A DNA stretch of 62,401 nt from positions 1-62,401 of the forward strand of contig NZ_JAHVAA010000001.1 of the NCBI RefSeq assembly GCF_019264485.1, read 5' to 3'. The first letter of the stretch is position 1. Every line of letters begins with the position of its first letter. Of this stretch, positions 24,546-33,727 are shown piece after piece. Under the pieces are notes generated by a model, which was not told where the DNA came from, did not search any database, and saw nothing but the letters and a program-made list of their open reading frames with translations. Source of the stretch: Sediminibacterium sp. (GTDB taxonomy: Bacteria; Bacteroidota; Bacteroidia; Chitinophagales; Chitinophagaceae). Both the position numbers and the translations under genes were made by a program.

Positions 24546-25463
24546 TTATGCAATAGTTTTTTTCCGCTGCATGGTATTGGCCAGAATGAGTCCGCCGATA
24601 ACTAATAAACCACTGATGACATGAATGGTACTGATTTGTTCACCTAATAACCACACTGCTTCCAGTGTACTGAAGATGGGAATCAGGTTGCCAAATAAAA
24701 CAGTGGTGCCTGTTCCGAGTTTTTGTAAGGCGGCGTTCCAGCAAAGAAATGAAATAACAGATGTGCCGAGTCCCAGGTAGATAACTGATCCGATAATATT
24801 ACCATTCCATTGAACAGGTTCAGTAATACTTAATTCGATGATATAAGCCGGTAACAACAACAGGGCGCCAAATAAAAAGATGACAAAAAGGAAATTGACA
24901 GACGTAATACCGGAAGGTTTTTTTCTGACGAGAATATTGTATACTGCAAAAGCCATTGCTCCGGCCAATATCCATAAATCGCCTGTTGAAAAAGTAAATG
25001 AAGCCAGTTTCTCCCAACTACCCTGTGATAATAACAATACAATACCTGCAATACAGATAAGCATGCCCGCAATTCTGAATATATTCAGTCTTTCTTTCAA
25101 AAAAATAATGGCTAATACTGTGGCGAAAATGGGAGACGAAGTGGTGCCAATCAGAGCCATATTAATGGCTGAAGTATAATGTCCGGCTACGTATACAAAT
25201 GTGTTAAACAATGTAATACCACTCAGTGATACCCAGAACAGGTATTTCCAGTTTTGAAATACAATTTTTCTTTCTGCCTTGAATTTCTGATAAGCCAGTG
25301 GTGCTATTAAAAGGGTGGCTAATGCCCAGCGATAGAAAGCCAGACTTACTGGTGGTATCTGTTGATTAACAGCCCTTGAAATGACAAAATTACCCGACCA
25401 TACCATGGTAGCCAGCACGGCGAGTGTAATACCGATATAATAGTCTTTTTTGTAGGGATGCAT
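24546..25463 (-). CDS. EamA-family drug/metabolite transporter
   Basis: A 305-residue protein with ten hydrophobic helices in two EamA repeats (about 10-140 and 158-295). Recognisable pieces are ATMVWSGNFVISRAVN at the start, LALYR-like FYRWALATLLIAP, IGTTSSPIFATVLAIIFLKE and, in the second repeat, GNLIPIFSTLEAVWLLGE. It likely exports amino acids, nucleosides or related metabolites. It starts 14 nt after the radical SAM gene, with which it is probably co-transcribed. Confidence 0.88.
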   Translation of the reverse strand: MHPYKKDYYIGITLAVLATMVWSGNFVISRAVNQQIPPVSLAFYRWALATLLIAPLAYQKFKAERKIVFQNWKYLFWVSLSGITLFNTFVYVAGHYTSAINMALIGTTSSPIFATVLAIIFLKERLNIFRIAGMLICIAGIVLLLSQGSWEKLASFTFSTGDLWILAGAMAFAVYNILVRKKPSGITSVNFLFVIFLFGALLLLPAYIIELSITEPVQWNGNIIGSVIYLGLGTSVISFLCWNAALQKLGTGTTVLFGNLIPIFSTLEAVWLLGEQISTIHVISGLLVIGGLILANTMQRKKTIA

Positions 25464-25477
25464 GTTTGCAGTTGCTG

Positions 25478-26791
25478 CTATTGATATAATTCAGCACCTG
25501 CGAAATGCTGATCGTAATTGCCTTTGATTCTTTCCATCGGTGGATTGAAATAACCGAATTTCAGTTGTGGAAACTCTTCACGTATCAGACTCATCAATTG
25601 TTTTACGCCCAGCATTTCTCCTGTTTCATGTACACCGATCTTACCCATGTACCAATCGGGGTCAATATTGAAATTGCGCCATTGAATCATCGACAGGTCT
25701 GTATCGATGATGAGTTTTCGTAAAGCTTCATATTCTTCCACACTATCCGTCATACCCGGGAAAACAAAATAATTGATACTGGCCCATCCACCATAACTTC
25801 TCACCACTTTCAGACTCTCTATGATATCTTCAAAACGGTAATTGTTAGGACGGTAATAAGGTTCATAAATATGTTTGCGGGCAGAGTTGGTACTTACGCG
25901 TATACTGTTAAGGCCCGCTTCACATAAGGCTTTTACTGCATCGGGTTTGGAACCGTTGGTATTGATATTGATATTTCCTCTGTTGGTATGTTTCCTGATT
26001 TCAATGATGGCTTCCCGGATTGTTTCCCACATGAGTAAGGGCTCTCCCTCACAACCCTGCCCAAAACTTACAATGGGGAAGGGGGCATTCATTAAATGTG
26101 GAACTGTAAATTCCACAATCTCTTCTGCCATGGGTTTAAAAGTGAGGCGATCCTGTGTAGAAACAATGGTTTCTTCTTCCGGTTGAAATGAAATACATCC
26201 AACACAATTGGCGTTACATGCCGGTGAAGTGGGAACAGGGCATTCCCATCGCGATAAAGAAAAATTTCTGGCAGCAGGACAGTTATACGTCATGCAGCAA
26301 TTTTCCATCAGGTGTTTTACCAGGCGGTTCTCGGGGTAATGTTCGAGTAATTGCTGTGTGCCTGTTTTTATTTTTGTATCGTCATAACCTGCACATTCCT
26401 GACGGATGTCTTTTTCAATCCTTATTGCAGGTACATAGGTTTTATTATTGAACCAGCCCGCTGCTGTATAACAAAACAGGGGCAGGGTTGGTGCATCAGG
26501 TAAAGTTTCGTAAGCAGCTATGTATAAACCTGTATGAGCCGGAGGAATGAATGCAGCAACAGCCCAGCCCTTTTCACACAAACGCATATCGCCGGTAACC
26601 ACATCAATACCAATTCCTCTTCTTCCGGGTAATTCATAGAGGTTGCCACCATCGGGTAGTTCTATCCATTCATCAACCGGTATTGGAAAGGCATCCCATC
26701 CTGCACGGCCTACCGCATACAAACTGGTATCTTCAAAGATATTTCCATTACCATCGGAGTAGAGAATGTATGGTGATTGGGTGAGGGGCAT
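25478..26791 (-). CDS. Radical SAM protein with Cys-rich pre-domain
   Basis: A 437-residue enzyme. The radical SAM cluster motif CxxxCxxC is at C192, C196 and C199, followed by GQGCEGEPLLMWE (SAM-binding glycines) and INTNGSKPDAVKAL. Directly in front lie four further cysteines, C165, C166, C171 and C184, which could hold a second cluster or metal. The first 160 residues are not recognised and look like a separate small fold. The reaction is unknown. It heads the run radical SAM - EamA - MFS - TSUP, so the product of this enzyme might be exported by one of them; that is inference only. Confidence 0.85.
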   Translation of the reverse strand: MPLTQSPYILYSDGNGNIFEDTSLYAVGRAGWDAFPIPVDEWIELPDGGNLYELPGRRGIGIDVVTGDMRLCEKGWAVAAFIPPAHTGLYIAAYETLPDAPTLPLFCYTAAGWFNNKTYVPAIRIEKDIRQECAGYDDTKIKTGTQQLLEHYPENRLVKHLMENCCMTYNCPAARNFSLSRWECPVPTSPACNANCVGCISFQPEEETIVSTQDRLTFKPMAEEIVEFTVPHLMNAPFPIVSFGQGCEGEPLLMWETIREAIIEIRKHTNRGNININTNGSKPDAVKALCEAGLNSIRVSTNSARKHIYEPYYRPNNYRFEDIIESLKVVRSYGGWASINYFVFPGMTDSVEEYEALRKLIIDTDLSMIQWRNFNIDPDWYMGKIGVHETGEMLGVKQLMSLIREEFPQLKFGYFNPPMERIKGNYDQHFAGAELYQ

Positions 26792-26823
26792 AGGGGATAA
26801 AAGGTTTTGTGCGTGAATGGGGA

Positions 26824-26895
26824 GTAGTGAGTAGTCAGTAGTGAGTTGAAATATTTTTATCTCAATAACTCACTATTGACTACTCACTACTCACT
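26824..26895. repeat. Heptad inverted array GTAGTGA, copy 2
   Basis: Left units GTAGTGA, GTAGTCA, GTAGTGA (26824-26844); right units ACTCACT, ATTGACT, ACTCACT, ACTCACT (26868-26895). The right arm, read on the minus strand, encodes the terminal VSSE and TAG of the gene ending at 26880. Confidence 0.9.
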
Positions 26896-27455
26896 TTCTC
26901 CATTATTCTTTCTTTACAAAAATCATTAAAATCCTGTTCCAGTTTTGGTGAAACTGTTGAATCGATTTCTTTTTGTATCAGTTTATTGTTTTTAAAATCA
27001 ATGGTGAGTAATCCTTCTTTCAGTACCACATTGCTGAATTCACTCCAGTGGTAATGGCTGCGGGGAAAAGTGTTGAATACTACTTCTTCCTCATCAAAAG
27101 CCACTTCTCTCGGAAATTTTACCTGCTTTTCTATTACGGCTGCTATTACATATACCGCAGTGAGCCAGGTATAAGGCATAGGTAAAGTCATCATCAGGCC
27201 CCATGCAGCAAATAACATGGCAATACGGAAATAAGCAGTTTTACCATTGCGTTTTTTTACAAAAGTAAATGCCACCCAGCCAATAATGAGTGCCACAATC
27301 GTAGCCGGAAATATTGATGCATCAGAAAAAGGGGTAAGCGCCGATTCCATCAATACTATGATGGCCAGGAATAACATCATCAGACTGATATTATCTACCA
27401 GTTTAAAATCACGCTGCTTTAATACCACTACATAATCGTAAGTCCTGGCTGCCAT
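26880..27455 (-). CDS. Hypothetical membrane protein, 191 aa
   Basis: Not recognised. Four hydrophobic helices at about 22-37, 47-66, 76-92 and 95-108 precede a soluble C-terminal domain (110-190) containing REVAFDEEEVVFNTFPR and a strand LTIDFKNNKLIQKEID, similar in style to small PH-like domains that follow membrane segments. It starts 6 nt after the arginase-family gene, so both share a transcript. The last four residues VSSE come from a heptad repeat rather than from the ancestral protein. Confidence 0.65.
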   Translation of the reverse strand: MAARTYDYVVVLKQRDFKLVDNISLMMLFLAIIVLMESALTPFSDASIFPATIVALIIGWVAFTFVKKRNGKTAYFRIAMLFAAWGLMMTLPMPYTWLTAVYVIAAVIEKQVKFPREVAFDEEEVVFNTFPRSHYHWSEFSNVVLKEGLLTIDFKNNKLIQKEIDSTVSPKLEQDFNDFCKERIMEKVSSE

Positions 27456-27461
27456 AATTCG

Positions 27462-28499
27462 TTATTTTTTTACCATCAGGTTGCATATTCTCCATAACAA
27501 ACGGGCACCTACATTGCTGTCCCAGTCTGTTTGTCCCACTCCAATCTCTACCAGATCGAACCCGATGATTTCCCTGCCACTCTCTTTTATTTTCCTGAAA
27601 AGATACAATACTTCCTCGGTTTCAAATCCGCCCTGAACGGGTGTGCCGGTATTCGGACAATATTTTCTGTCGAGTCCGTCGATATCAAAACTGAGATAGA
27701 CTTTTTGTGGCAGGTGGTTGATGATTTCTTCTGTAATATGTTTCCAGGTTTCACCTTCAAATTGTCTTTCCTTGATATTTTTATCGAAGTAGGTGATGAT
27801 CCTGAACTGGCTGTTACAGATATATTCCCATTCTTCTTCACACAGATCGCGTATACCTACCTGTACCAGTTTCTGTATTTGCGGAATTTCGGTCAGTGCA
27901 TTGTACATAACAGATGCGTGTGAGTACACAAAATTCTCATAGCATTTTCTAAGGTCGCAATGTGCATCAATCTGTAATACCCCAAAATCGCCATGTTTTT
28001 CGGCAAGGGCTTTCATAAAACCAAGAGGGGTGCTGTGATCGCCGCCGAGTAGTCCAACAATTTTTCCTTTATCAAGCAGTGCTTTTGTTTCATCATATAC
28101 CCACTGGTTCAGAAATAAACCGCCTTCATTGATTTCTTTCAGGCTTTTGCACATGAATTTATTTTTCTCTACTTCATCGCCTTTAGAGATATAATCAATA
28201 TAGAGTTCTGCTTCTTTGCGGAGATAATCGCTTTTGAGTAAAACTTTTTTATTGGTCTCACGCAGGTAAAAACCCTCTCTCCATCCATTCGGAACATCTG
28301 CATCAAACAGGTCTACCTGGATACTGGCTTTTAAAACATGTTCAGCCGCACGCGATGTACCCGCGCCATAACTTACCGTTACCTCCCAGGGCACTGGAAG
28401 TATTACTAAACGGGCATCATCTTCAGTAAAGGGAAGTCCGAAAATATTGTTGTTGGGATTACCAACTGCGTTGGGGTTAAACTGCGATAAGTCGGCCAT
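27462..28499 (-). CDS. Arginase/agmatinase/formiminoglutamase family ureohydrolase
   Basis: A 345-residue protein from the ATG at 28499 (MADLSQFNPN); an upstream in-frame ATG at 28529 is less likely. Manganese ligands are intact: GLLGGDHSTPLG, DAHCDLR and SFDIDGLD. The substrate loop after the last site (NTGTPVQGGFETEE) fits agmatinase-like members rather than classical arginase, but the actual amidine substrate is uncertain. It hydrolyses a guanidino compound to urea plus amine or releases formamide. It is followed after 6 nt by a small membrane protein gene. Confidence 0.82.
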   Translation of the reverse strand: MADLSQFNPNAVGNPNNNIFGLPFTEDDARLVILPVPWEVTVSYGAGTSRAAEHVLKASIQVDLFDADVPNGWREGFYLRETNKKVLLKSDYLRKEAELYIDYISKGDEVEKNKFMCKSLKEINEGGLFLNQWVYDETKALLDKGKIVGLLGGDHSTPLGFMKALAEKHGDFGVLQIDAHCDLRKCYENFVYSHASVMYNALTEIPQIQKLVQVGIRDLCEEEWEYICNSQFRIITYFDKNIKERQFEGETWKHITEEIINHLPQKVYLSFDIDGLDRKYCPNTGTPVQGGFETEEVLYLFRKIKESGREIIGFDLVEIGVGQTDWDSNVGARLLWRICNLMVKK

Positions 28500-28576
28500 G
28501 ATTTCTCTTAGATTGCAAACGGGGTGCAAATTGCAGCAATTTTCTGAATTATGAGATTAAATAGCCCCTAAATGGA

Positions 28577-29119
28577 TTATTTGGGCTCAAATTGCTCATT
28601 AAACCGCTGAAACCATCTTTCCCACGGAATGAGCGGAATCAGGTAAAGTGAATATCCGGGAATGGCTTTCAGGGAAAGCGGAAGAAACCAGCTGTGAAGG
28701 GCAAGCGACAGGAGCAATACCCATTTTAATACCTGCCAGCTTTTTTTGAAACGGGAAAGGGGTAAAATAAAAGGTATTAATACCAGCGCAAAAGCCGGAT
28801 TCAGCAGCGATAATCCGCCATATCTGTAGGATTGGATAAAAATGGTCATCAAAGTGAAGAGTACCAGGGCTGTGAGCCGGCCAGGTACTATCAGAAAAAA
28901 TAATAAACCGGTTGAAACGATCACCCATACCAGCGAATAAGCAAATACCAGTTCCGGATCGATGACTGTAGCTGGTAGTATTTCCAGGAAATGGTGGGGA
29001 AGGGCTTTTGTTCCCCACAAAAAGAGAAAAATAAGGAATAACCACCCGGCAATGATCCTGGCCACAAATAATCGGTAAGTTGCTTCTGAACCTGTGAGCG
29101 GGTTATTGGCTTGTTCCAT
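28577..29119 (-). CDS. Hypothetical multipass membrane protein, 180 aa
   Basis: Not recognised. Four to five hydrophobic helices (about 18-38, 58-80, 84-97, 108-122, 134-150) take up most of the protein. A DoxX/MauE-like arrangement is possible, but no diagnostic motif is seen. The C-terminus is short and amphipathic (WERWFQRFNEQFEPK). It diverges from ccmE with about 100 nt between start codons. A gap of about 80 nt separates it from the downstream arginase-family gene, so co-transcription is possible. Confidence 0.6.
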   Translation of the reverse strand: MEQANNPLTGSEATYRLFVARIIAGWLFLIFLFLWGTKALPHHFLEILPATVIDPELVFAYSLVWVIVSTGLLFFLIVPGRLTALVLFTLMTIFIQSYRYGGLSLLNPAFALVLIPFILPLSRFKKSWQVLKWVLLLSLALHSWFLPLSLKAIPGYSLYLIPLIPWERWFQRFNEQFEPK

Positions 29120-29196
29120 CGGCTAAAATTGTATAAAGATTCCGGTTTTAACAACAATGCCTGACAAACATCAGCTATTGCTTGTTCATTTTGGGC

Positions 29197-29204
29197 TACT
29201 TTTG
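29197..29204 (+). promoter_or_regulatory. Candidate -7 promoter box for ccmE
   Basis: TACTTTTG is an exact TAnnTTTG match, 18 nt before the ATG at 29223. An ATTG at 29177-29180 is a possible but imperfect -33 element. Confidence 0.55.
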
Positions 29205-29222
29205 CAGCGTAAACGAGAAGAG

Positions 29223-29645
29223 ATGAAAAAAACACATATTATCATCCTGGTATTGATTGCTGCCGCCATTGTTGTACTGATCAGTTATACCGGTGACCTT
29301 ACTACCTATGAAACCATTGCTTCGGCACGTCAGAAAGAAGGCAAATTTGTAAACCTGATTGCCAAACTGGATACCACCCAACCGCTGGAATACGACGCAG
29401 TAAAAAACCCTAACTACCTTACATTTACTGCAATTGATACTTTGGGTAACAGTGTTAAAGTGGTGTACCACAATAACAAACCCACCGATATGGAAAAAAG
29501 TGAACGCCTGGTATTAAAAGGTAAAATGCAGGGCGATCATTTTGAGTGTAAAGATATTTTACTGAAATGTCCGTCTAAATACAAAGACGACCCCAAAGCA
29601 CAACAGCAAAATCAACCTGTTGCAGCCACTGAGCCGGCTAACTAA
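29223..29645 (+). CDS. ccmE: Cytochrome c maturation protein CcmE, CxxxY variant
   Basis: A 140-residue membrane-anchored haem chaperone. Start 29223 is supported by the -7 box and gives the expected short N-terminus with one membrane helix (IIILVLIAAAIVVLIS). The OB-fold has EGKFVNLIAKLD, LTFTAIDTLGNSVKVVYHNNKPTD and LVLKGKM. The haem-binding position, usually HxxxY, reads C116-PSK-Y120, the CxxxY type known from some archaea and sulfate reducers. A Gln/Pro/Ala-rich tail follows. It is followed after 44 nt by ccmF, its partner in haem delivery to apocytochromes c. Confidence 0.88.
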   Translation: MKKTHIIILVLIAAAIVVLISYTGDLTTYETIASARQKEGKFVNLIAKLDTTQPLEYDAVKNPNYLTFTAIDTLGNSVKVVYHNNKPTDMEKSERLVLKGKMQGDHFECKDILLKCPSKYKDDPKAQQQNQPVAATEPAN

Positions 29646-29689
29646 GGCTGTTTTTCTACACATTAATTTTCCCTACAGAATTATATACC

Positions 29690-32146
29690 ATGCAATATTT
29701 AGGTGAACATTTATTTCCCGGACAGGCAGGACATTTTTTTGCTGTTTTATCACTAATCGCTTCACTCATTGCTACTGTTGCCTATTTTAAAGCCAGCAGA
29801 ACTGAACTGGAAACAACCAAATCGGGCTGGATCCGGATGGCACGCGTGGCTTTTCTTGTAGAAACGATCAGTGTGTTTGCCATGTTTGGTATTCTGTATT
29901 ATATTATTTCCAATCACCTGTTTGAATACAAATATGCTTATGTACACAGCGACAGGAGCTTGCAGGTTGAATATTTACTGAGCTGCTTCTGGGAAGGACA
30001 GGAAGGAAGTTTTATGCTCTGGAGTTTCTGGCATTGTGTATTAGGATGGGTATTAATCTGGCGTGCCAAAGCATGGGAAGCAGGGGTAATGACTGTCATC
30101 AGTTTCGCTCAGTTTGCATTGGCAACTATGTTACTGGGGGTATATGTTTTTGGTGTGAAGATCGGAAGCAGTCCATTTGTATTACTGAGAAACGAATTTG
30201 AATGGCCCTTCCTGAGCAGTCCTGATTATTTGAGTAAGATCAGGGATGGAGAGGGGTTGAATACACTTTTACAGAATTACTGGATGGTGATACATCCGCC
30301 GATTTTGTTTTTGGGTTTTGCCTCCACCATTGTTCCTTTTGCGTATGCCATTGCTGGTTTAATGAGCAAAAAGCATGAGTGGGTAAGGCCTTCATTACCC
30401 TGGGCCTCTTTTTCTGCGGCCGTATTGGGTGTGGGTATAATGATGGGTGCCGCCTGGGCCTATGAGAGTTTATCGTTTGGCGGTTACTGGGCATGGGATC
30501 CGGTAGAGAATGCATCGCTGGTGCCCTGGATTACATTGATAGCCGGCTTGCATACCAACCTGATTTACCGGAATAGCGGTTATTCACTCAGGCCTACTTA
30601 TTTCTTTTATATCATTACTTTTTCACTCATTCTTTATTCAACATTCCTTACCCGAAGTGGCGTATTGGGTGATACATCGGTACACGCATTTACCGATCTG
30701 GGTATGAATACACAGTTGTTATTGTTTGTATTGGTATTCTTTGTACCTGCTTTATTTCTGTATTTCAAACAATACAAAGCCATTCCAAGTATTCAGAAAG
30801 AAGAGAACACGTATAGCAGGGAATTCTGGATGTTTATCGGATCGCTGGTACTGTTTTTATCGGGGATGGTTATCATCGCAAAAACATCAACACCTGTATT
30901 TAATAAATTATTCGGAACCAATATTGCACCTCCCGAAGATCCAGAGTATGCACATAACCAGATTCAGATTTTTGTAGCAGTCATCATCGGCTTCTTAACC
31001 GCTATTACCCAATACCTGAAATACAAGGATACACCCAAAGAATTTTTCGGAAAGAAAATATGGATACCCACCATCATTGCGGTATTGATAAGTCTTGCCA
31101 TCAGTTTCTTTGGAGAAATAAATTATGATAAGAAAGGCCCAGGATTTTTATTTGCCATTCACCTGGCCATTTTTACGGCAGTATATGCTGTGGTAGCCAA
31201 TGCATCGTATATCTGGCTGGGATTAAAAGGTAAACTGAAAGCGGCAGGCGCATCGGTGGCACATATTGGTTTTGGAATGGTATTGGTGGGTATTCTGATT
31301 TCATCTGCCAAGAAAACTGTGCTAAGCTGGAACACAACTGGTGTAACACCTTTGCGTCAGGAAGATGCCAAAGAAAGGGGTAACCCTGCAGGTAATCCTG
31401 CAGAAAATATCACCCTGTTTAAAGGTGTGGCAACCGATATGGGCAGGTATATGGTTACTTATACAAAAGATACCATTAACGAGCGCGACAGGAAAAGGTA
31501 TTTTGAAATTACATTTAAAGCAAAGCAGGGTAAGGAATCATTCAGTCTTTATCCCGATGTTATTAAAAATAATAAAGGGATGGAAGGGTTTGCGGCCAAT
31601 CCCGCTGCCAAACATTATCTGCACAAGGATATTTTTGCCTATATCACTTCTTTTCAGGAAAACGACGGAGAAGACACTACACAGTTTGTAAACCGTGAAA
31701 TTAAAGTTGGAGATACCCTGTTTTACAGTAATGGGTTATTGGTATTGAATAAGGTAGATGTAAACCCTCCTGAACAATCGGCCCTGTATGCTAATGGGGA
31801 AACAGCTTTGTTTTTAGATATCGCTGTTTTGTCGAAAGATGGCCGCCGTTATGCGGTTAATCCGGGTATTGCTGTGAATGGCAATTCGTTCAGACCCATT
31901 GCCGATACGGTAACATCGCAAAGCCTGATCATCCAGTTCAATAAAGTAAAAGATGAGAAAAAAGGATTGTTGGAAATAGGCATAAAAGAAAGCGGCGCTA
32001 TTACCGACCTTATTACGCTGAAAGTATATGAGTTTCCGATGATTAATATTTTATGGCTGGGTATTGTGCTGATGGTGGTGGGGTTTGTGATGTCGATTAT
32101 TCAGCGGAACAGACAAACACAGAATAAGCTGAAGTCAGTATCCTGA
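29690..32146 (+). CDS. ccmF: Cytochrome c biogenesis haem lyase CcmF
   Basis: An 818-residue polytopic membrane protein. The tryptophan-rich WWD-type motif FGGYWAWDPVENASLVPW lies near residue 265; haem-ligand histidines are expected in MVIHPPILFLG and in the loops around VHAFTDLGMN. About fourteen helices with a large periplasmic domain (about 540-780) that breaks the last helices, as in CcmF. The protein joins haem delivered by CcmE to CxxCH motifs outside the membrane. It follows ccmE directly. Other ccm genes are not in the window. Confidence 0.9.
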   Translation: MQYLGEHLFPGQAGHFFAVLSLIASLIATVAYFKASRTELETTKSGWIRMARVAFLVETISVFAMFGILYYIISNHLFEYKYAYVHSDRSLQVEYLLSCFWEGQEGSFMLWSFWHCVLGWVLIWRAKAWEAGVMTVISFAQFALATMLLGVYVFGVKIGSSPFVLLRNEFEWPFLSSPDYLSKIRDGEGLNTLLQNYWMVIHPPILFLGFASTIVPFAYAIAGLMSKKHEWVRPSLPWASFSAAVLGVGIMMGAAWAYESLSFGGYWAWDPVENASLVPWITLIAGLHTNLIYRNSGYSLRPTYFFYIITFSLILYSTFLTRSGVLGDTSVHAFTDLGMNTQLLLFVLVFFVPALFLYFKQYKAIPSIQKEENTYSREFWMFIGSLVLFLSGMVIIAKTSTPVFNKLFGTNIAPPEDPEYAHNQIQIFVAVIIGFLTAITQYLKYKDTPKEFFGKKIWIPTIIAVLISLAISFFGEINYDKKGPGFLFAIHLAIFTAVYAVVANASYIWLGLKGKLKAAGASVAHIGFGMVLVGILISSAKKTVLSWNTTGVTPLRQEDAKERGNPAGNPAENITLFKGVATDMGRYMVTYTKDTINERDRKRYFEITFKAKQGKESFSLYPDVIKNNKGMEGFAANPAAKHYLHKDIFAYITSFQENDGEDTTQFVNREIKVGDTLFYSNGLLVLNKVDVNPPEQSALYANGETALFLDIAVLSKDGRRYAVNPGIAVNGNSFRPIADTVTSQSLIIQFNKVKDEKKGLLEIGIKESGAITDLITLKVYEFPMINILWLGIVLMVVGFVMSIIQRNRQTQNKLKSVS

Positions 32147-32168
32147 TTTCAAAGAGCATAACTGATAG

Positions 32169-32225
32169 AACCCTGTACCGGCAAATCCGTTGACGAATTG
32201 TTAAAAGGATGTCAGGTACAGGGTT
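32169..32225. terminator. Hairpin downstream of ccmF
   Basis: AACCCTGTACC (32169-32179) and GGTACAGGGTT (32215-32225) are perfect complements around a 35-nt loop, followed by ACTTTTTGG. It lies 23 nt after the ccmF stop codon and is a plausible transcript end. Confidence 0.55.
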
Positions 32226-32277
32226 ACTTTTTGGCTGAGGCAGCATTAATTATCGTAACTAGTTCTATATTTAAGTA

Positions 32278-32901
32278 GTGCAAATCCCTGGCAAGCATAT
32301 CGTGATTATAATATTCCTGCTGTTGATGGCAGGAGGTTGGCAAAACCTGCATGCCCAAACCCGTGGCCCCTATGATACGGTTAGGGTATATGCTTTTATT
32401 ACCCCGGAAGGAGACACCATTCCTGAAAGTATCCTGCCTCCTGTTGAAGTACTGGGAAAGTTAACCGGTAAATGGAAACGTCATTGGGCTGAGTGGACGA
32501 GGTTACGCAATGCCGTTTATGTTACTTATCCATATGCCATTGCAGCAAGCAGGATCATGAATGAAATCAATGTAAAGCTGGAAAGGGTAAGCGATAAAAA
32601 ACAACGAAGGGCCATTATTAAATCGAGAGAAAAAGAATTAAAAAGAGATTTTGCTGATAAGCTCACACAATTATCTGTGTACCAGGGTAAAGTGCTGATG
32701 AAACTGATCTACAGGCAAACAGGCGATAACTGTTACGAAATTATACAGGAATATAAGGGAGGATTTAACGCTGCTTTCTGGCAAACCATCGCAGTGGTAT
32801 TCGGCAGTAACCTGAAACAGAACTACGACCCTTATGGGAAAGACCTCGACATGGAAAAAATTGTACGCGATGTACAATTGATGTATGGTTATAAAAGCTA
32901 G
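32278..32901 (+). CDS. DUF4294 secreted protein, GTG start
   Basis: A 207-residue protein. GTG at 32278 is the only start that leaves a full signal peptide (HIVIIIFLLLMAGGWQNLHAQ); the next ATG lies within it. The DUF4294 domain fills the rest: a strand DTVRVYAFITPEGD, then VTYPYAIAASRIMNEI and a charged helix KKQRRAIIKSREKELKRDF, ending with the conserved YDPYGKDLDMEKIV. The family is restricted to Bacteroidota and of unknown function. It converges with aat; a 29-bp perfect palindrome lies between the stop codons. Confidence 0.82.
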   Translation: MQIPGKHIVIIIFLLLMAGGWQNLHAQTRGPYDTVRVYAFITPEGDTIPESILPPVEVLGKLTGKWKRHWAEWTRLRNAVYVTYPYAIAASRIMNEINVKLERVSDKKQRRAIIKSREKELKRDFADKLTQLSVYQGKVLMKLIYRQTGDNCYEIIQEYKGGFNAAFWQTIAVVFGSNLKQNYDPYGKDLDMEKIVRDVQLMYGYKS

Positions 32902-32907
32902 ATAAGT

Positions 32908-32980
32908 TTGATTTTTTGATCTTTGATTTTTCGATTTGAAGTAGATAACTGAATCGAAAAATCAAAGATCAAAAAATCAA
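32908..32980. repeat. 29-bp perfect inverted repeat of GATTTTT/GATCTTT units
   Basis: 32908-32936 and 32952-32980 are exact reverse complements with a 15-nt spacer. Each arm is built of 7-8 bp steps beginning GAT (GATTTTTT, GATCTTT, GATTTTTC). It lies between convergent DUF4294 and aat genes, ending at the aat stop codon, and would form a very stable hairpin in either transcript. Confidence 0.9.
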
Positions 32981-33627
32981 CCAATATGCTGCCGAAGTAA
33001 TTGCATAAACTGATCTCTGGGGATCATTTCGGCACCAAGGCTTTCGAGATGGTCTGTATGTACCTGGCAATCGATGAGTATTACACCCTCTTTTTGTAAT
33101 TGTTGCACATAACTGATAAAGGCAAATTTGCTGGCATTGCTTTGTTTACTGAACATGCTTTCTCCAAAAAAGAAAGGCCCCATTCTGATACCATATAATC
33201 CGCCTACCAATTCGTTGTTCAACCATGTTTCTGCGGAATGCGCCACACCCATTTTGTGCAGTTGAACAAAAGACTGTTCCAGTTCGTCGGTGATCCAGGT
33301 GCCGTCCTGTCCTTTTCGTTGCAGCGATTTACAGGCGCCTATTACGCCTGCAAAATGGGTATTGGTACGGAAACTGAAATCTCCTTTTTTAAATACCTGC
33401 AACATGCTCTTGCTAACTTTCAATCGATCGGGAAATAAAACAAATCGCGGGTTGGGGCTCCACCATAAAGGAATACTTTCATCATCATACCAGGGGAAAA
33501 TACCATTCCGATAAGCAAGCAGTAATCTCTCAACAGAAACATCTCCACCCATCGCCAGCAAACCATCTTCCAAAGCCTCATTAACAGGCGGAAACCAAAG
33601 GCGTGAATCTAGTGCGTGTAAAGACAT
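32977..33627 (-). CDS. aat: Leucyl/phenylalanyl-tRNA-protein transferase
   Basis: A 216-residue enzyme from the ATG at 33627; the frame extends upstream to a TTG but no ATG. It transfers Leu or Phe from tRNA to N-terminal Arg or Lys, creating N-degrons. The signature is strong: FPPVNEALEDGLLAMGGD, YRNGIFPWY, PLWWSPNPRFVL, then VAHSAETW, LVGGLYGIRMGPFFFGESMFS and LIDCQVHTDHLESLGAE. The next gene upstream is clpS, whose product recognises these N-degrons, so the pair makes one functional unit. A heptad array separates them. Confidence 0.95.
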   Translation of the reverse strand: MSLHALDSRLWFPPVNEALEDGLLAMGGDVSVERLLLAYRNGIFPWYDDESIPLWWSPNPRFVLFPDRLKVSKSMLQVFKKGDFSFRTNTHFAGVIGACKSLQRKGQDGTWITDELEQSFVQLHKMGVAHSAETWLNNELVGGLYGIRMGPFFFGESMFSKQSNASKFAFISYVQQLQKEGVILIDCQVHTDHLESLGAEMIPRDQFMQLLRQHIG

Positions 33628-33633
33628 AAACAA

Positions 33634-33717
33634 TTTCGAATTTCCAATATCGAATGTCGAATTTTCAAATTAATTCCTATAATTCATTTCATCATTCGAA
33701 ATTCAATATTCGATATT
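33634..33717. repeat. Heptad inverted array TTTCGAA/TATCGAA
   Basis: Left units TTTCGAA, TTTCCAA, TATCGAA, TGTCGAA, TTTTCAA (33634-33668); right units CGAAATT, CAATATT, CGATATT (33697-33717). Located between aat and clpS, both on the minus strand. Confidence 0.85.
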
Positions 33718-33727
33718 CTTCTGTTTT

